Source of the DNA: Segetibacter sp. 3557_3 | GTDB taxonomy: Bacteria; Bacteroidota; Bacteroidia; Chitinophagales; Chitinophagaceae | Direction: 5' to 3' | NCBI RefSeq assembly: GCF_004354985.1 | Contig: NZ_SMSK01000004.1 | Coordinates: 310,001-374,000, forward strand | Length of the DNA stretch: 64,000 bases | Part shown: positions 26,405 to 35,200 of the stretch, piece after piece | Layout: each line of letters starts with the position of its first letter | Numbering within the stretch: position 1 is the first letter of the stretch | The notes under the pieces: generated by a model | Database searches by the model: none | What the model saw: the letters and a program-made list of their open reading frames with translations, nothing else | What the model was told of the DNA's origin: nothing | Program-made: the position numbers and the translations under genes

Positions 26405-27835
26405 TTACTTTCTTATTGCATGCAGTAAATCGTTAAGCTCTTTTTTCGAATACATTTTTCCGTTGGAAAGCACCATGTTGATGTTGTCGATCGCATTGAT
26501 GTTGGTCAGTGGATTTTCTTCCAGTACAACAAGGTCAGAAGACTTACCTTTTTGTATGCTGCCATAAGTCTTTTCAACGCCGAAAAATTTGGAGCCGTTG
26601 ATGGTGGAAGTTTGTAATGCTTGTGCAGGTGTAAGTCCGGATGCAGCGATAAGCTTGATCTCCTCGTGCAGGGAAGAGCCCGGGTAAACATACGAGTTGG
26701 ATGCGCCACAATCGGAGCCTGCCATAATATTTACTCCGCTTCGGAAAAGCTGGGGAACCAGGGAAGCCGCTTTTGCTGCAAACTGCTTAGAGAACCGGGT
26801 GCTTTCGTCTGACTGACGCTTTGCGCTTGCTATACGCCCCGCGTAGGTTGCCTGTATCTTCTTATCGATATACGGCAGCAAGCTGTCCGCAGTATGATCT
26901 GTCTCCTTGATTTCACCAAGTGTTTTGGAAATAAACAAGGTGGGTACTATAGAAACCCGCTTTTCGGCCAGGTGCCTGAATAACTTATCTGCTGTGGGCT
27001 GGTCATAGGTATCATATATCGTCGGCAAGGCAGCAAACAAGCCGATAGGTTTTGTGGTCTTTTCGCTTTGTATGATTGCATTGGTAATACTGTCTTCTTT
27101 TGCTGAACACGCTTTGATCACATAATACAGGTGTTCTGACCCATCAAGACCGCGGTCAACAGCTTCCCTTAACTTGACAGTATATGGCATATGTCCTGAC
27201 GTTTTCATTCCCTGCTGTTGAGCCTGGCTGATGGTTTCTAAAAAGGCTTCTCTCGACACTTTGCTGTCATACAGTTTTACGTAGTCAACTTTCAGTTTTT
27301 TAAGTGAGTCAAGTGCTTTGGATACTTCTCCTGGTGTCGTGACTTCCAATGAACCCGCCCAGGTGGCTCCGGGCCCGTCGATCTTTGGCCCTGATGAAAA
27401 TATTCGCGGGCCGGCCAGGGTACCGGCTTCAATCTGTTTTTTCCAGTCCATCACCGCAGGCGTGATGTCGCCGCCACAATCCCTCACTGTAGTAATACCA
27501 TAGGCAAGAAAAAGAGGTAACAGGGCTTTGTTGGCCTCAATTAAACTGTCCCCACCGCGAAAATGTACATGATTATCCCAGAGTCCCGGAATTATGTATT
27601 TGCCGCCAAGATCAATGGAACGTGCAGCTTTATATTGCGCCGATTTGCGGGTATCATCTATTGCCTGGATCGTATTGCCCGAAATTGCTATCAGCCGCCC
27701 AGACTCAATTTTACCTTCGGCGACATTTACAATGTTTGCGTTAGTAATTACAAGCGTGTATTGAGGTTTATTCGGCTGCGAAAAACCGGTATAGGTCATA
27801 CATAAACCGAGCAGCGTAGCAACTAGTGTTTTCAT
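26405..27835 (-). CDS. Exported metal-dependent amidohydrolase
   Basis: 476 residues from the ATG at 27835 (MKTLVATLLGLCMTYTGFSQ signal). Amidohydrolase-superfamily marks are HxH in WDNHVHFRGG, a candidate bridging lysine in VDYVKLYDSK, histidines in TSGHMPY and GSEHLYYV, and the aspartate in NIMAGSDCGASN. The C-terminal GSIQKGKSSDLVVLEENPL strand returns to the small beta-sandwich. The group includes imidazolonepropionase-like and prolidase-like enzymes; an exported dipeptidase or cyclic amidase is possible. It is monocistronic. Confidence 0.88.
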   Translation of the reverse strand: MKTLVATLLGLCMTYTGFSQPNKPQYTLVITNANIVNVAEGKIESGRLIAISGNTIQAIDDTRKSAQYKAARSIDLGGKYIIPGLWDNHVHFRGGDSLIEANKALLPLFLAYGITTVRDCGGDITPAVMDWKKQIEAGTLAGPRIFSSGPKIDGPGATWAGSLEVTTPGEVSKALDSLKKLKVDYVKLYDSKVSREAFLETISQAQQQGMKTSGHMPYTVKLREAVDRGLDGSEHLYYVIKACSAKEDSITNAIIQSEKTTKPIGLFAALPTIYDTYDQPTADKLFRHLAEKRVSIVPTLFISKTLGEIKETDHTADSLLPYIDKKIQATYAGRIASAKRQSDESTRFSKQFAAKAASLVPQLFRSGVNIMAGSDCGASNSYVYPGSSLHEEIKLIAASGLTPAQALQTSTINGSKFFGVEKTYGSIQKGKSSDLVVLEENPLTNINAIDNINMVLSNGKMYSKKELNDLLHAIRK

Positions 27836-28346
27836 GTGGGGAGAGAATTTAATTGTAGGAATTGTTGGGGACCGGGGTAGTGGCAAATATAGGTTTTAGC
27901 AATAATATCCACCCTCCCCGGATCCTGTTAATCTAATAGTAGTTAAAGTTCAATCAGGAAACAGAAAGCTTGCCGCCATAAAGTGTTGTCGTTGAACGGA
28001 GTCGCCCGTACCACTGGCGCAGCCCGGGCGGGCAACCACCGCTCCATTACAAATCAACCGCCCGTCACCAAAAAGGGCTCATGCTGTTTAGCGTCTCAAC
28101 AGAAGCTGCTTGAAGGAAGGCTTTGTCGTTTGTTATCAGTGGTTAGGACGTTGAAAAATGTGCCATACCACAGGTAAGATGAGACGGCAGTTTTACGATG
28201 AAATTTGGTTCACATTTTTCACCAGATCTGGTGATTGCTGGTCTTGCCATGATGGTTGATTTTTGAAGTGAAATCAGTAGCCACACGAACGAGGTTTTCA
28301 ACCCCACTTACCCAAGCACTTTTCCATCATCTATAAAACCCTTTGT
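27836..28346. other. Intergenic stretch between divergent amidohydrolase and subtilase genes
   Basis: About 510 bases with promoters for both neighbours. Near 27985-28050 it holds a GC-rich element that resembles one at 49830-49892. I see no coding frame worth calling. Confidence 0.45.
27985..28035. repeat. Copy of a dispersed GC-rich intergenic element
   Basis: The run TTGTCGTTGAACGGAG-TCGCCCGT followed by a TGGCGCAG-CCGGG block matches, with small gaps, the run TTGCCGTTGAAAGGAG-TCGCCCGT and TGGCGCAGCCGGG at 49833-49890. Both copies are intergenic. Confidence 0.5.
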
Positions 28347-29807
28347 ATGCACTTCAAAAACACTACATTGGCAACCCTGGCAATCTTTCTAATGGTAACC
28401 AGTTGCACAAAAACCGAACTTACCTCTGCTTACAGTAATCCCAATGGTGCGGGTTCAACTGCCCGATCAGCGGCGGCCGGCACTTCAAGCAGGGGATCCG
28501 CAAACGGCAATTACCTGGTCATCTGCAAAACACCCGCTGTCTCTAAAAAAGTTCTGGACCAGGTACAATCAATCGGCACCGTCACCCGTTCACTTGCGGA
28601 ATTCGGCGTGGTGCTCGCTAAGTCGACTGATCCCGATTTTGCCAGCACCATCAGCCAGGTAAACGAGGTTGAAAGCGTGGTTCCGGATTTGGAATACGAC
28701 ATGCTTGTTAATACCTGGCAGTCAGATAAGGCACATCGCTTTTCGGCAAGCGCAGTGGCACCGCAAACTTCGCATTTGTCTCTTCCAGGACTAACAGGTT
28801 CAAACAGTATTGCCCCTTTACAATGGAATTTAAAGGCGGTAAATGCCCATGCGGCCTTTGCTTCGGGGTACAAAGGTGCGGGCGCGGTTGTAGCGGTCCT
28901 CGACGGCGGTTTTTACATGGATAATCCTGACCTCGCACCGAATATCCTGGTGAACAAAGCTACAAGTTTTATCCCTGGTGAAAGCGCACAGTACAAGTAC
29001 CCGACCGGCATTAGCCACGGCACCCACGTAGCCGGTATTATTGCCGCTGCTGACAATGATTATGGTATTGTTGGCATTGCTCCTGCTGCAAAGCTGATGC
29101 TGGTTAAGGTGCTCTCCGATGATGGCTGGGCAACCCTGGGCACTATTCTCTCAGGGATTTACTATGCAGCCAACAACGGTGCGGATATTATTAGCATGAG
29201 CCTTGGTGGATTTTTCCCAAGGAACGACCATACTTTCACTCCGGATTTCCTTGCGCTGAACAGGGCATTCCAATATGCCAAACAGAAAGGTGTCGTCAGC
29301 ATTGCTGCAGTAGGCAATTCTTCCCTGGATTTCAATGGGCAGGGACAACTTACCGTCCTTCCTGCATCGAGTGTAAATGTTATTGCAATATCAGCAACGG
29401 GCCCATTGGGTTGGGGCACCGACCAAAACACATCGCTTTTTCCGCCTGCTGTTTATACCAATTTCGGAACCAGCCTGATTGACTTTGCGGCCCCCGGCGG
29501 CAATACAAAGTTGCCACAGAACAATACCCCTGTAACAATAGGTGGGCTGACCCTGCCAGTCTGGATATTCGACGAGGTAGTGAGCGATGGTAAAACGGGT
29601 GAGTTCGTGTTTATGTCGGGCACCAGTATGGCTGCTCCCGCAGCCGCCGGTGTTGCTGCGCTTATCGTAGGAAAACACGGCGGCAACATTTCGCCGGTAT
29701 CGGTAGAAAACAAGATGAAGGCATCAGCCGTGGACATGGGAGCCCCGGGTAACGACGACTACTATGGAAGAGGCCACGTTAATGCAGGAAACGCCGTTCA
29801 GCAATAA
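28347..29807 (+). CDS. S8 family (subtilisin-like) serine protease lipoprotein
   Basis: 486 residues. Lipoprotein signal with TSC lipobox (lipidated Cys20), then a Ser/Ala/Gly-rich linker and a propeptide-like domain (about 55-120). The catalytic triad is visible: Asp186 in AVLDGGFY, His224 in SHGTHVAG and Ser427 in SGTSMAAPAAAG, with oxyanion Asn324 in AVGNSS. The C-terminus ends soon after the catalytic domain, with no type IX sorting domain, so it is probably anchored in the outer or inner membrane as a lipoprotein. It is monocistronic and followed by a strong terminator. Confidence 0.95.
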   Translation: MHFKNTTLATLAIFLMVTSCTKTELTSAYSNPNGAGSTARSAAAGTSSRGSANGNYLVICKTPAVSKKVLDQVQSIGTVTRSLAEFGVVLAKSTDPDFASTISQVNEVESVVPDLEYDMLVNTWQSDKAHRFSASAVAPQTSHLSLPGLTGSNSIAPLQWNLKAVNAHAAFASGYKGAGAVVAVLDGGFYMDNPDLAPNILVNKATSFIPGESAQYKYPTGISHGTHVAGIIAAADNDYGIVGIAPAAKLMLVKVLSDDGWATLGTILSGIYYAANNGADIISMSLGGFFPRNDHTFTPDFLALNRAFQYAKQKGVVSIAAVGNSSLDFNGQGQLTVLPASSVNVIAISATGPLGWGTDQNTSLFPPAVYTNFGTSLIDFAAPGGNTKLPQNNTPVTIGGLTLPVWIFDEVVSDGKTGEFVFMSGTSMAAPAAAGVAALIVGKHGGNISPVSVENKMKASAVDMGAPGNDDYYGRGHVNAGNAVQQ

Positions 29808-29829
29808 AGAAAAACACCACACAACTGTG

Positions 29830-29861
29830 CCGAAAGTCCCTGCAAGGGGACTTTCGGTTTT
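29830..29861 (+). terminator. Intrinsic terminator of the subtilase gene
   Basis: The perfect 11-bp stem CCGAAAGTCCC (29830-29840) and GGGACTTTCGG (29847-29857) encloses a six-base loop and is followed by TTTTATATTA. It starts 22 bases after the protease stop. Confidence 0.88.
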
Positions 29862-30112
29862 ATATTATAGAGCACAGCGGAGGGCACTTTCGACGAATAC
29901 CAGTTACTACGGCAAAGTCAGTTTCAAAAGTGGTGTAAGCAGCTTTTCCATCCTTTTCTGTACTAACCCGATCAGGGACCACGGTGACTTAGTATCCTGT
30001 TTACCGCCCTGTTTTTTAACATGGCGGAACGTCCCCGGGTATAGGAACCGTCGAAATGTTTTGATAACTTAGTACGAGCAAGCAAGCCGTCCGCTCGACT
30101 AAACCCTTATTT

Positions 30113-31288
30113 ATGAAAAAGTACATAATGCTCTTATTGGGCTGCGCCTGGTTTGCTGGTGCAGGCTACGCACAGAAAGATTTCCAAAAGAAGATTCAAT
30201 CCCAGCTTATTCTTGCTGAACCAGGCGCCGTTATTGAATTGCCAGAAGGCACATTTACCTTAACAAACACACTTTCGCTTGAAGGCAAAAACAACATAAC
30301 GATCCGTGGAAAGGGGATGGATAAAACCATCTTAAGTTTTAAAAACCAGACCGACGGCGCTGAAGGTATCCGGGTGAGCAATGGCAGTGACATTGTTTTA
30401 GAGTCTTTTACCGTACAGGATTCGAAAGGGGACGGCATAAAAACGATGAGTGTCAACGGTATTTCTTTCAACAAGGTAAAAGCAGGTTGGACTGGTGATC
30501 CCAAGGCTGAAAACGGGGGGTACGGTTTATATCCTGTGCAGTGCCAAAAGGTGCTGATTGATCATTGTGAAGCAACAGGTGCCTCAGATGCAGGGATATA
30601 TGTGGGCCAGTCAGCGGATATCATCGTAAGGAACTCAAAAGCTTATCGAAATGTTGCCGGCATTGAAATTGAAAATTCGCTTCGCGCAGAAGTTTACGAC
30701 AATGAAGCTTTTGAAAATACCGGCGGCATCCTGGTGTTCGACCTGCCAGACCTGGTGTTGAAACGCGGAGGTCAGATAAAGGTTTATCGCAATAAGGTGC
30801 ACGATAATAACCACGTGAACTTTGCGCCGAAAGGTAATATCGTTGCAATGGTACCGAGTGGAACAGGCCTGATGATTCTGGCCACGAAAAATGTGCAGGT
30901 GTACCAAAACCAGATACTCAACAACCAGAGTTTTGGAACCGCGATTGTAAGCTATTTCACCACGGGCAAGCAGGTAAAGGATACCGCCTACGATCCTTTT
31001 CCCTCGGCCATCAGGATATACGATAATGTATATGAAAGAAAGCCGGGAACTCCGGTCGGAACTGATCCGATAGCAACTGTTGTGGGCAAAACCTTCGGTG
31101 AACAGGTGCCGCACATCTTTTTTGATGGCTTCAAAAATCCTGCATTGTTGGATGGTGCGGGTGAATGGACGGCAGGTAATTGTATTTCTATCTCCAATAA
31201 CAAAGGACAATCAATCGCTAACCTCGACGTTCAAAACGGCTTTAAGAATATCGCACGTGCGGATGATGCCTTTAAGTGTGCTAATTGA
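30113..31288 (+). CDS. Parallel beta-helix repeat protein (partner of SO2930-type cytochrome)
   Basis: 391 residues with signal peptide (MLLLGCAWFAGAGYAQ). From about residue 40 it repeats the short strands of a right-handed beta-helix (FTLTNTLSLEGKNNITIRGKG; CQKVLIDHCEATGASDAGIYVGQSADIIVRNSKAYRN; LRAEVYDNEAFENTGGILVFD). This is the lyase-like or NosD-like fold, but no catalytic set is evident. The next gene encodes a diheme cytochrome of the SO2930/HNE_0200 type and starts 1 base after this stop. From memory, these two families (TIGR03805 and TIGR03806) commonly occur as neighbours, so the pair probably acts together in the periplasm. Confidence 0.85.
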   Translation: MKKYIMLLLGCAWFAGAGYAQKDFQKKIQSQLILAEPGAVIELPEGTFTLTNTLSLEGKNNITIRGKGMDKTILSFKNQTDGAEGIRVSNGSDIVLESFTVQDSKGDGIKTMSVNGISFNKVKAGWTGDPKAENGGYGLYPVQCQKVLIDHCEATGASDAGIYVGQSADIIVRNSKAYRNVAGIEIENSLRAEVYDNEAFENTGGILVFDLPDLVLKRGGQIKVYRNKVHDNNHVNFAPKGNIVAMVPSGTGLMILATKNVQVYQNQILNNQSFGTAIVSYFTTGKQVKDTAYDPFPSAIRIYDNVYERKPGTPVGTDPIATVVGKTFGEQVPHIFFDGFKNPALLDGAGEWTAGNCISISNNKGQSIANLDVQNGFKNIARADDAFKCAN

Positions 31289-31289
31289 T

Positions 31290-32339
31290 ATGTTGCGATT
31301 AAGCATAATCCTGATTGTGGCTTTTATCGGCTCCGGTTTTCTAGTAGCTTATTCGGGTAATACCTACAACGGTAAAGCATACCCGGAGCGATTGTCTGAA
31401 TGGCAAATCTTCGATGCGAATATGGCCTCGCTTATGCCGAAGCCTGGGGTAGTGCCATTCGATCTCAACACCCCGCTGTTTTCCGATTATGCTGAAAAGG
31501 CCAGGTTTATACGCCTGCCAAGGGGTACGTCGGTAGAATATACTTCCTCGGGTATTTTAGCATTTCCAACAGGGGCATTACTCATTAAAACCTTTTACTA
31601 TTCAGCTGACCTTAGAAAACCAGGGCAAAACAAACAGCTCATTGAAACAAGACTCTTGTTAAAAGAAGCTGCTGAATGGAAGGCGCTTACCTATGTTTGG
31701 AACGAGGAGCAAACAGATGCCTTCCTGGAAATCGCAGGTGAAGACCGCCTCGTTCGCTTTGTAAACTCCGATGGCGAGGCTAAAGAACTCCGTTACGTGA
31801 TACCAAATCAAAACCAGTGCAAGGGTTGTCATAACGTAAATGAAATGCTGCTGCCTATAGGCCCAACTGCGGCCCAGCTTAACCGCAATTACCTGTACCA
31901 GTCGGGAGTGCAAAATCAATTGCGCTACTGGAAATTAAAGGGCATGTTGAACGGTCTGCCCGAGCTGCGAACAGTTTCAAAAACCCCGGTCTGGAACGAT
32001 CCTGCTAGCGGTGATCTTGAAAGCCGGGCCCGTGCTTACCTCGCCATAAATTGTGCGCATTGTCATTCGCCCCAGGGACCTGCCCGTACGTCAGGCCTCT
32101 ATCTTACCGAAACGGAAACCAACAAAACCGCACTCGGCATCCACAAGTCACCTGTAGCTGCCGGCAAAGGATCAGGCGGCAGGCTCGTGGACATTTTACC
32201 GGGAAGCGCAGACTCATCTATTCTCTGGTACCGGATGCAAGCCGAAGGCGCCGGGGAGCGTATGCCCGAACTTGGTAAAAGCCTGGTGCATAAAGAAGGT
32301 GTTGCGCTGATCCGTGATTGGATCAACAATATGAAATAA
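31290..32339 (+). CDS. SO2930-family diheme c-type cytochrome
   Basis: 349 residues. The frame is open far upstream over the beta-helix gene, but the ATG at 31290, one base after that gene's stop, gives a proper N-terminal membrane anchor or signal (MLRLSIILIVAFIGSGFLVAY). Two CxxCH heme sites are visible: CKGCH at residues 177-181 and CAHCH at 255-259. The C-terminal VDILPGSADSSILWYRM and RMPELGKSLVHKEG segments carry the methionines likely to serve as distal ligands. Predicted periplasmic electron-transfer protein whose partner is the preceding beta-helix protein. The substrate is unknown. Confidence 0.88.
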   Translation: MLRLSIILIVAFIGSGFLVAYSGNTYNGKAYPERLSEWQIFDANMASLMPKPGVVPFDLNTPLFSDYAEKARFIRLPRGTSVEYTSSGILAFPTGALLIKTFYYSADLRKPGQNKQLIETRLLLKEAAEWKALTYVWNEEQTDAFLEIAGEDRLVRFVNSDGEAKELRYVIPNQNQCKGCHNVNEMLLPIGPTAAQLNRNYLYQSGVQNQLRYWKLKGMLNGLPELRTVSKTPVWNDPASGDLESRARAYLAINCAHCHSPQGPARTSGLYLTETETNKTALGIHKSPVAAGKGSGGRLVDILPGSADSSILWYRMQAEGAGERMPELGKSLVHKEGVALIRDWINNMK

Positions 32340-32534
32340 ACTTCATAGTTAAAAAATGGTGCAGGCTGGCATGTTGCCACAGCTGGCCTTAGCTTCTACA
32401 TTCTCCACCTCTATATTCAAATGATTTCCTGAAAAAGTTTCCGGGAACAGGGAAGTCTGTAATTTCCGTGTTGATTACCTTTTAAGAATATCACTTCTCA
32501 CCACGTTGGTGCGGGTGTACAAATACTGTATTGC

Positions 32535-33215
32535 ATGATCAGAAATAAGCGCGTTTGCCTTTCGCTACTTGCTGTAACAAGCGGATTGATCTGGATGAGT
32601 TTTAAACAGGAAAGTAAGGTTGAAGTTGTTTGTTTTGGAGACTCCATAACTTATGGTGCAAACGTAAACGGTCACAGTTGGGTATGGCTGTTATCGCGGG
32701 CGAACCCATCCATAAACTTTATTAATGCGGGCAGAAGTGGAAGAAAAACTGCTGATAAACAAGAACTGTTGCCCGTACTCGACAAGTATCCTGATGCAGG
32801 CTACTACCTCATTTTCCTGGGCGTAAACGATTTAAAAGATGGTAACGACTCGATGGTAACTACCTGTGTAAACAACATGAAATGGATGATTGGTCAAATT
32901 CGTAAAACTGCACCCGGGGCAAAGATCATTGTTCTCTCTCCCGCAGATATCAATGTTGAAACCATGTCGGAAGTTAACGTGAAAAAGATGTACAATGTGC
33001 ACACCCATGAGTCCCTTCAACTCCTCGATAAAAGATACCGGGCTCTTGCGAAGCAGGAAGATGTGCAATTTATTTCATTGCTGGATGTTGTCGCTAAACC
33101 CAATTATGCCGACGGGCTTCATCCAAATGAAAGTGGACAGCAGGAGATTGCTGATCGGGTTTGGAAACACCTGCGTAAACAGGTTCTAAAAGGCAAAGAC
33201 AAACAACACGGATGA
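32535..33215 (+). CDS. SGNH/GDSL hydrolase
   Basis: 226 residues with an N-terminal hydrophobic segment (VCLSLLAVTSGLIWMSF). The four family blocks are present: block I FGDSITYG with Ser37, block II glycine in NAGRSG, block III FLGVNDL, and block V DGLHPNE with the Asp/His pair. Such enzymes remove acyl or acetyl groups from carbohydrates or lipids. It follows the cytochrome gene by 195 bases and may be separately transcribed. A bidirectional terminator lies downstream. Confidence 0.9.
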   Translation: MIRNKRVCLSLLAVTSGLIWMSFKQESKVEVVCFGDSITYGANVNGHSWVWLLSRANPSINFINAGRSGRKTADKQELLPVLDKYPDAGYYLIFLGVNDLKDGNDSMVTTCVNNMKWMIGQIRKTAPGAKIIVLSPADINVETMSEVNVKKMYNVHTHESLQLLDKRYRALAKQEDVQFISLLDVVAKPNYADGLHPNESGQQEIADRVWKHLRKQVLKGKDKQHG

Positions 33216-33254
33216 CTGGCCGGCTGTGCCGGAGCCAAAGCAATTTTTACTGAA

Positions 33255-33288
33255 ACAAAATGACCCGCCAATCAGCGGGTCATTTTGT
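33255..33288. terminator. Bidirectional terminator between SGNH hydrolase and MsrA genes
   Basis: The perfect 14-bp stem ACAAAATGACCCGC (33255-33268) and GCGGGTCATTTTGT (33275-33288) carries a six-base loop. T-rich sequence follows on the plus strand and A-rich sequence precedes it, so it can stop both convergent transcripts. Confidence 0.88.
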
Positions 33289-33384
33289 TGTAGCATTATT
33301 TTTTTTCGTTGGCATGTTGGGTCAACGGTTTGCTACCTAAACCACAATATGGTTCATCACCCAGGTCAGCTCGTACCATAGCGT

Positions 33385-33888
33385 TTAAGCTTTCTCCTTA
33401 GTCAGTTGCCAGTCGGGCCTGATGAAGTGGCAGGTATAACCACCCGGGTTTTTTCGCAGGTAATCCTGGTGTTCTGCTTCAGCATCCCAGAAATCTCCGG
33501 TGGGCACTACTTCGGTTACAATTGCGCCGGGCCATTTCTTAGAAAGGGCCATTTCGGCAATCAGGTCGGTAGCAACTTGCTGCTGTTCTTCGTTTGCATA
33601 AAAGATCGCCGAACGGTACGATGTTCCGCGGTCGTTACCCTGGCGGTTTTTCGTGGTGGGGTCGTGTATCTGGAAGAAGAACTCCAGCAGTTTTCGGTAG
33701 CTCAACGTATCCGAATCAAAGGTTACAGCAATACCTTCTGCATGCGTGCCATGGTTACGGTAAGTGGCATTTTTTACGTCGCCGCCTGTATAGCCGACAA
33801 CGGTATCAATCACCCCCGGCAGATCCCTTATCAGGTCCTCAACTCCCCAGAAGCAGCCCCCGGCGAGTATGGCTTTTTCGATTTTCAT
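33385..33888 (-). CDS. msrA: Peptide methionine sulfoxide reductase MsrA
   Basis: 167 residues from the ATG at 33888 ([19 protein letters not shown]); a 33-codon upstream extension has no family counterpart. The catalytic Cys12 lies in GCFWG, with the usual [13 protein letters not shown] and [17 protein letters not shown] blocks. The second cysteine near the C-terminus, in GGYTCHF, could act in recycling. The enzyme reduces methionine-S-sulfoxide using thioredoxin. It lacks an export signal, so it is cytoplasmic. No MsrB is adjacent. Confidence 0.95.
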   Translation of the reverse strand: MKIEKAILAGGCFWGVEDLIRDLPGVIDTVVGYTGGDVKNATYRNHGTHAEGIAVTFDSDTLSYRKLLEFFFQIHDPTTKNRQGNDRGTSYRSAIFYANEEQQQVATDLIAEMALSKKWPGAIVTEVVPTGDFWDAEAEHQDYLRKNPGGYTCHFIRPDWQLTKEKA

Positions 33889-34545
33889 ATACTTAATATT
33901 TTGCTTTGTTCTGTTTGTAAAAGTACTTAATAACATTCCTACCCGCACAATTGTTGGCTCAACCAATTCGCCCCGTTGAAGAGGCATTTTTGTAATTGAA
34001 GGTTAGCACTAAGATGGAGATCGGTTTTCGTGTTAGCCAACCCTTTTTCGGCCCGCATGATATTTTTTTTGTACTAAGCAGTTGTGCTACTATTTAGCAG
34101 CCGTTGCCACGCTCGCTTGTACGGTGAGAAGATAACTCAGCAGGACCTGGCGATAAGCTGTTTACACCCAGCAAAACATTTGTACCATTGCAGCTTAATG
34201 CTGGATTTGCATGCGTTTGCGCCTTAATTTTTTGGTCTAAACACCGGCATATACAATGCGTTGGTTTTGCTCCCTGGGGTTATCCTGTACAAGAGTGCGA
34301 CGCAACGGCAGCACCATCGGAGAGGCTTCTGCCGGGTCCAAAAAAAGGCTGCTTACTGCGCTGCGGCTACTTTGGCGAGTGCCGCATTGTTCGATATTGG
34401 TTCTGATGCTGTGTACGCTTTGATCGCAAACATAATTCATAGCGAGAGGCTATTCGCACATTCCGCAACCCGCTTTTCAGCTGGCGTGAAGCTTGCCTTG
34501 GCATCAACCCGGTTCTACTACATTCGCGTTGTAAATTAGTCAATC
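33889..34545. other. Intergenic stretch without a supported gene
   Basis: About 660 bases between divergent msrA and the acetyltransferase gene. Open frames on both strands (34237-34440 minus, 34261-34539 plus) are Ala/Cys-rich and featureless. A CGTTGCCACGCTCG word at 34103-34116 also occurs near 63262. Confidence 0.45.
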
Positions 34546-35115
34546 ATGCAACGGGCAAACTACAGTGATAAAGCTATTGTAATCGACATACTCAGTTGCG
34601 CTTTTGCCGAAAATCAAAGTGTCAACTACATTGTAAAGCAGGATCACAAGAGGCTGAGGCGCATCCGTAACCTGATGAGCTATTCGTTCGACACCTGCTT
34701 TAGGTTTGGAGAGATCTGGTTATCGGATGACAAGACCGGATGTGCCCTGGTTGTTTTGCCCGACAGGAAAAGATTTACGTTGCGATCGATTCTTTGGGAT
34801 ATTAAACTGATGTATAGCTGCATGGGAATCTCCAACACAGGTAAGGCCATGTTAAGAGAATCGAAAATCAAAAAACTTCAGCCGGATACACCTTTGTATT
34901 ACCTCTGGTTTATCGGGGTTCAGCCCCAGGCACAACACCGCGGAACGGGAACTGCACTGATGATTGGGATTATTGCAGAGGCAAAAAGGCTAGAACGGAT
35001 CATCTGCCTGGAAACCTCAACAGTAACAAATTTACCGTGGTACCAGCGCTTTGGATTTAACGTTTATACAGAGCTTAACCTCGGCTATCAGCTTTACTTT
35101 CTTAAGCGGGGGTAA
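34546..35115 (+). CDS. GNAT-family N-acetyltransferase
   Basis: 189 residues. The acetyl-CoA-binding motif A is visible as WFIGVQPQAQHRGTGTALM (about 126-144), the R-G-T-G variant of Q/RxxGxG/A, followed by ICLETSTVTNLPWYQRFGF, where the tyrosine-containing motif B lies. The N-terminal half (YIVKQDHKRLRRIRNLMSY) resembles the GNAT subgroup that pairs with small-molecule substrates. No signal peptide. It is monocistronic; the acceptor is unknown. Confidence 0.85.
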   Translation: MQRANYSDKAIVIDILSCAFAENQSVNYIVKQDHKRLRRIRNLMSYSFDTCFRFGEIWLSDDKTGCALVVLPDRKRFTLRSILWDIKLMYSCMGISNTGKAMLRESKIKKLQPDTPLYYLWFIGVQPQAQHRGTGTALMIGIIAEAKRLERIICLETSTVTNLPWYQRFGFNVYTELNLGYQLYFLKRG

Positions 35116-35200
35116 GGGTATTGCTGTATGGATTGAGCTGGTTTATTCACCTGCAGGTACAGCAGGGGCGGGGCGTCGGCATAAAAAGGAAACCCGAAGA

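Noticed and set aside
33889-33987. Extended N-terminus of MsrA
   Set aside because: The family starts a few residues before GCFWG, which fits the ATG at 33888; the extra 33 codons have no homologous counterpart.
34188-34539. Short frames between msrA and the acetyltransferase gene
   Set aside because: Ala/Cys-rich without features; no promoter or terminator supports them.
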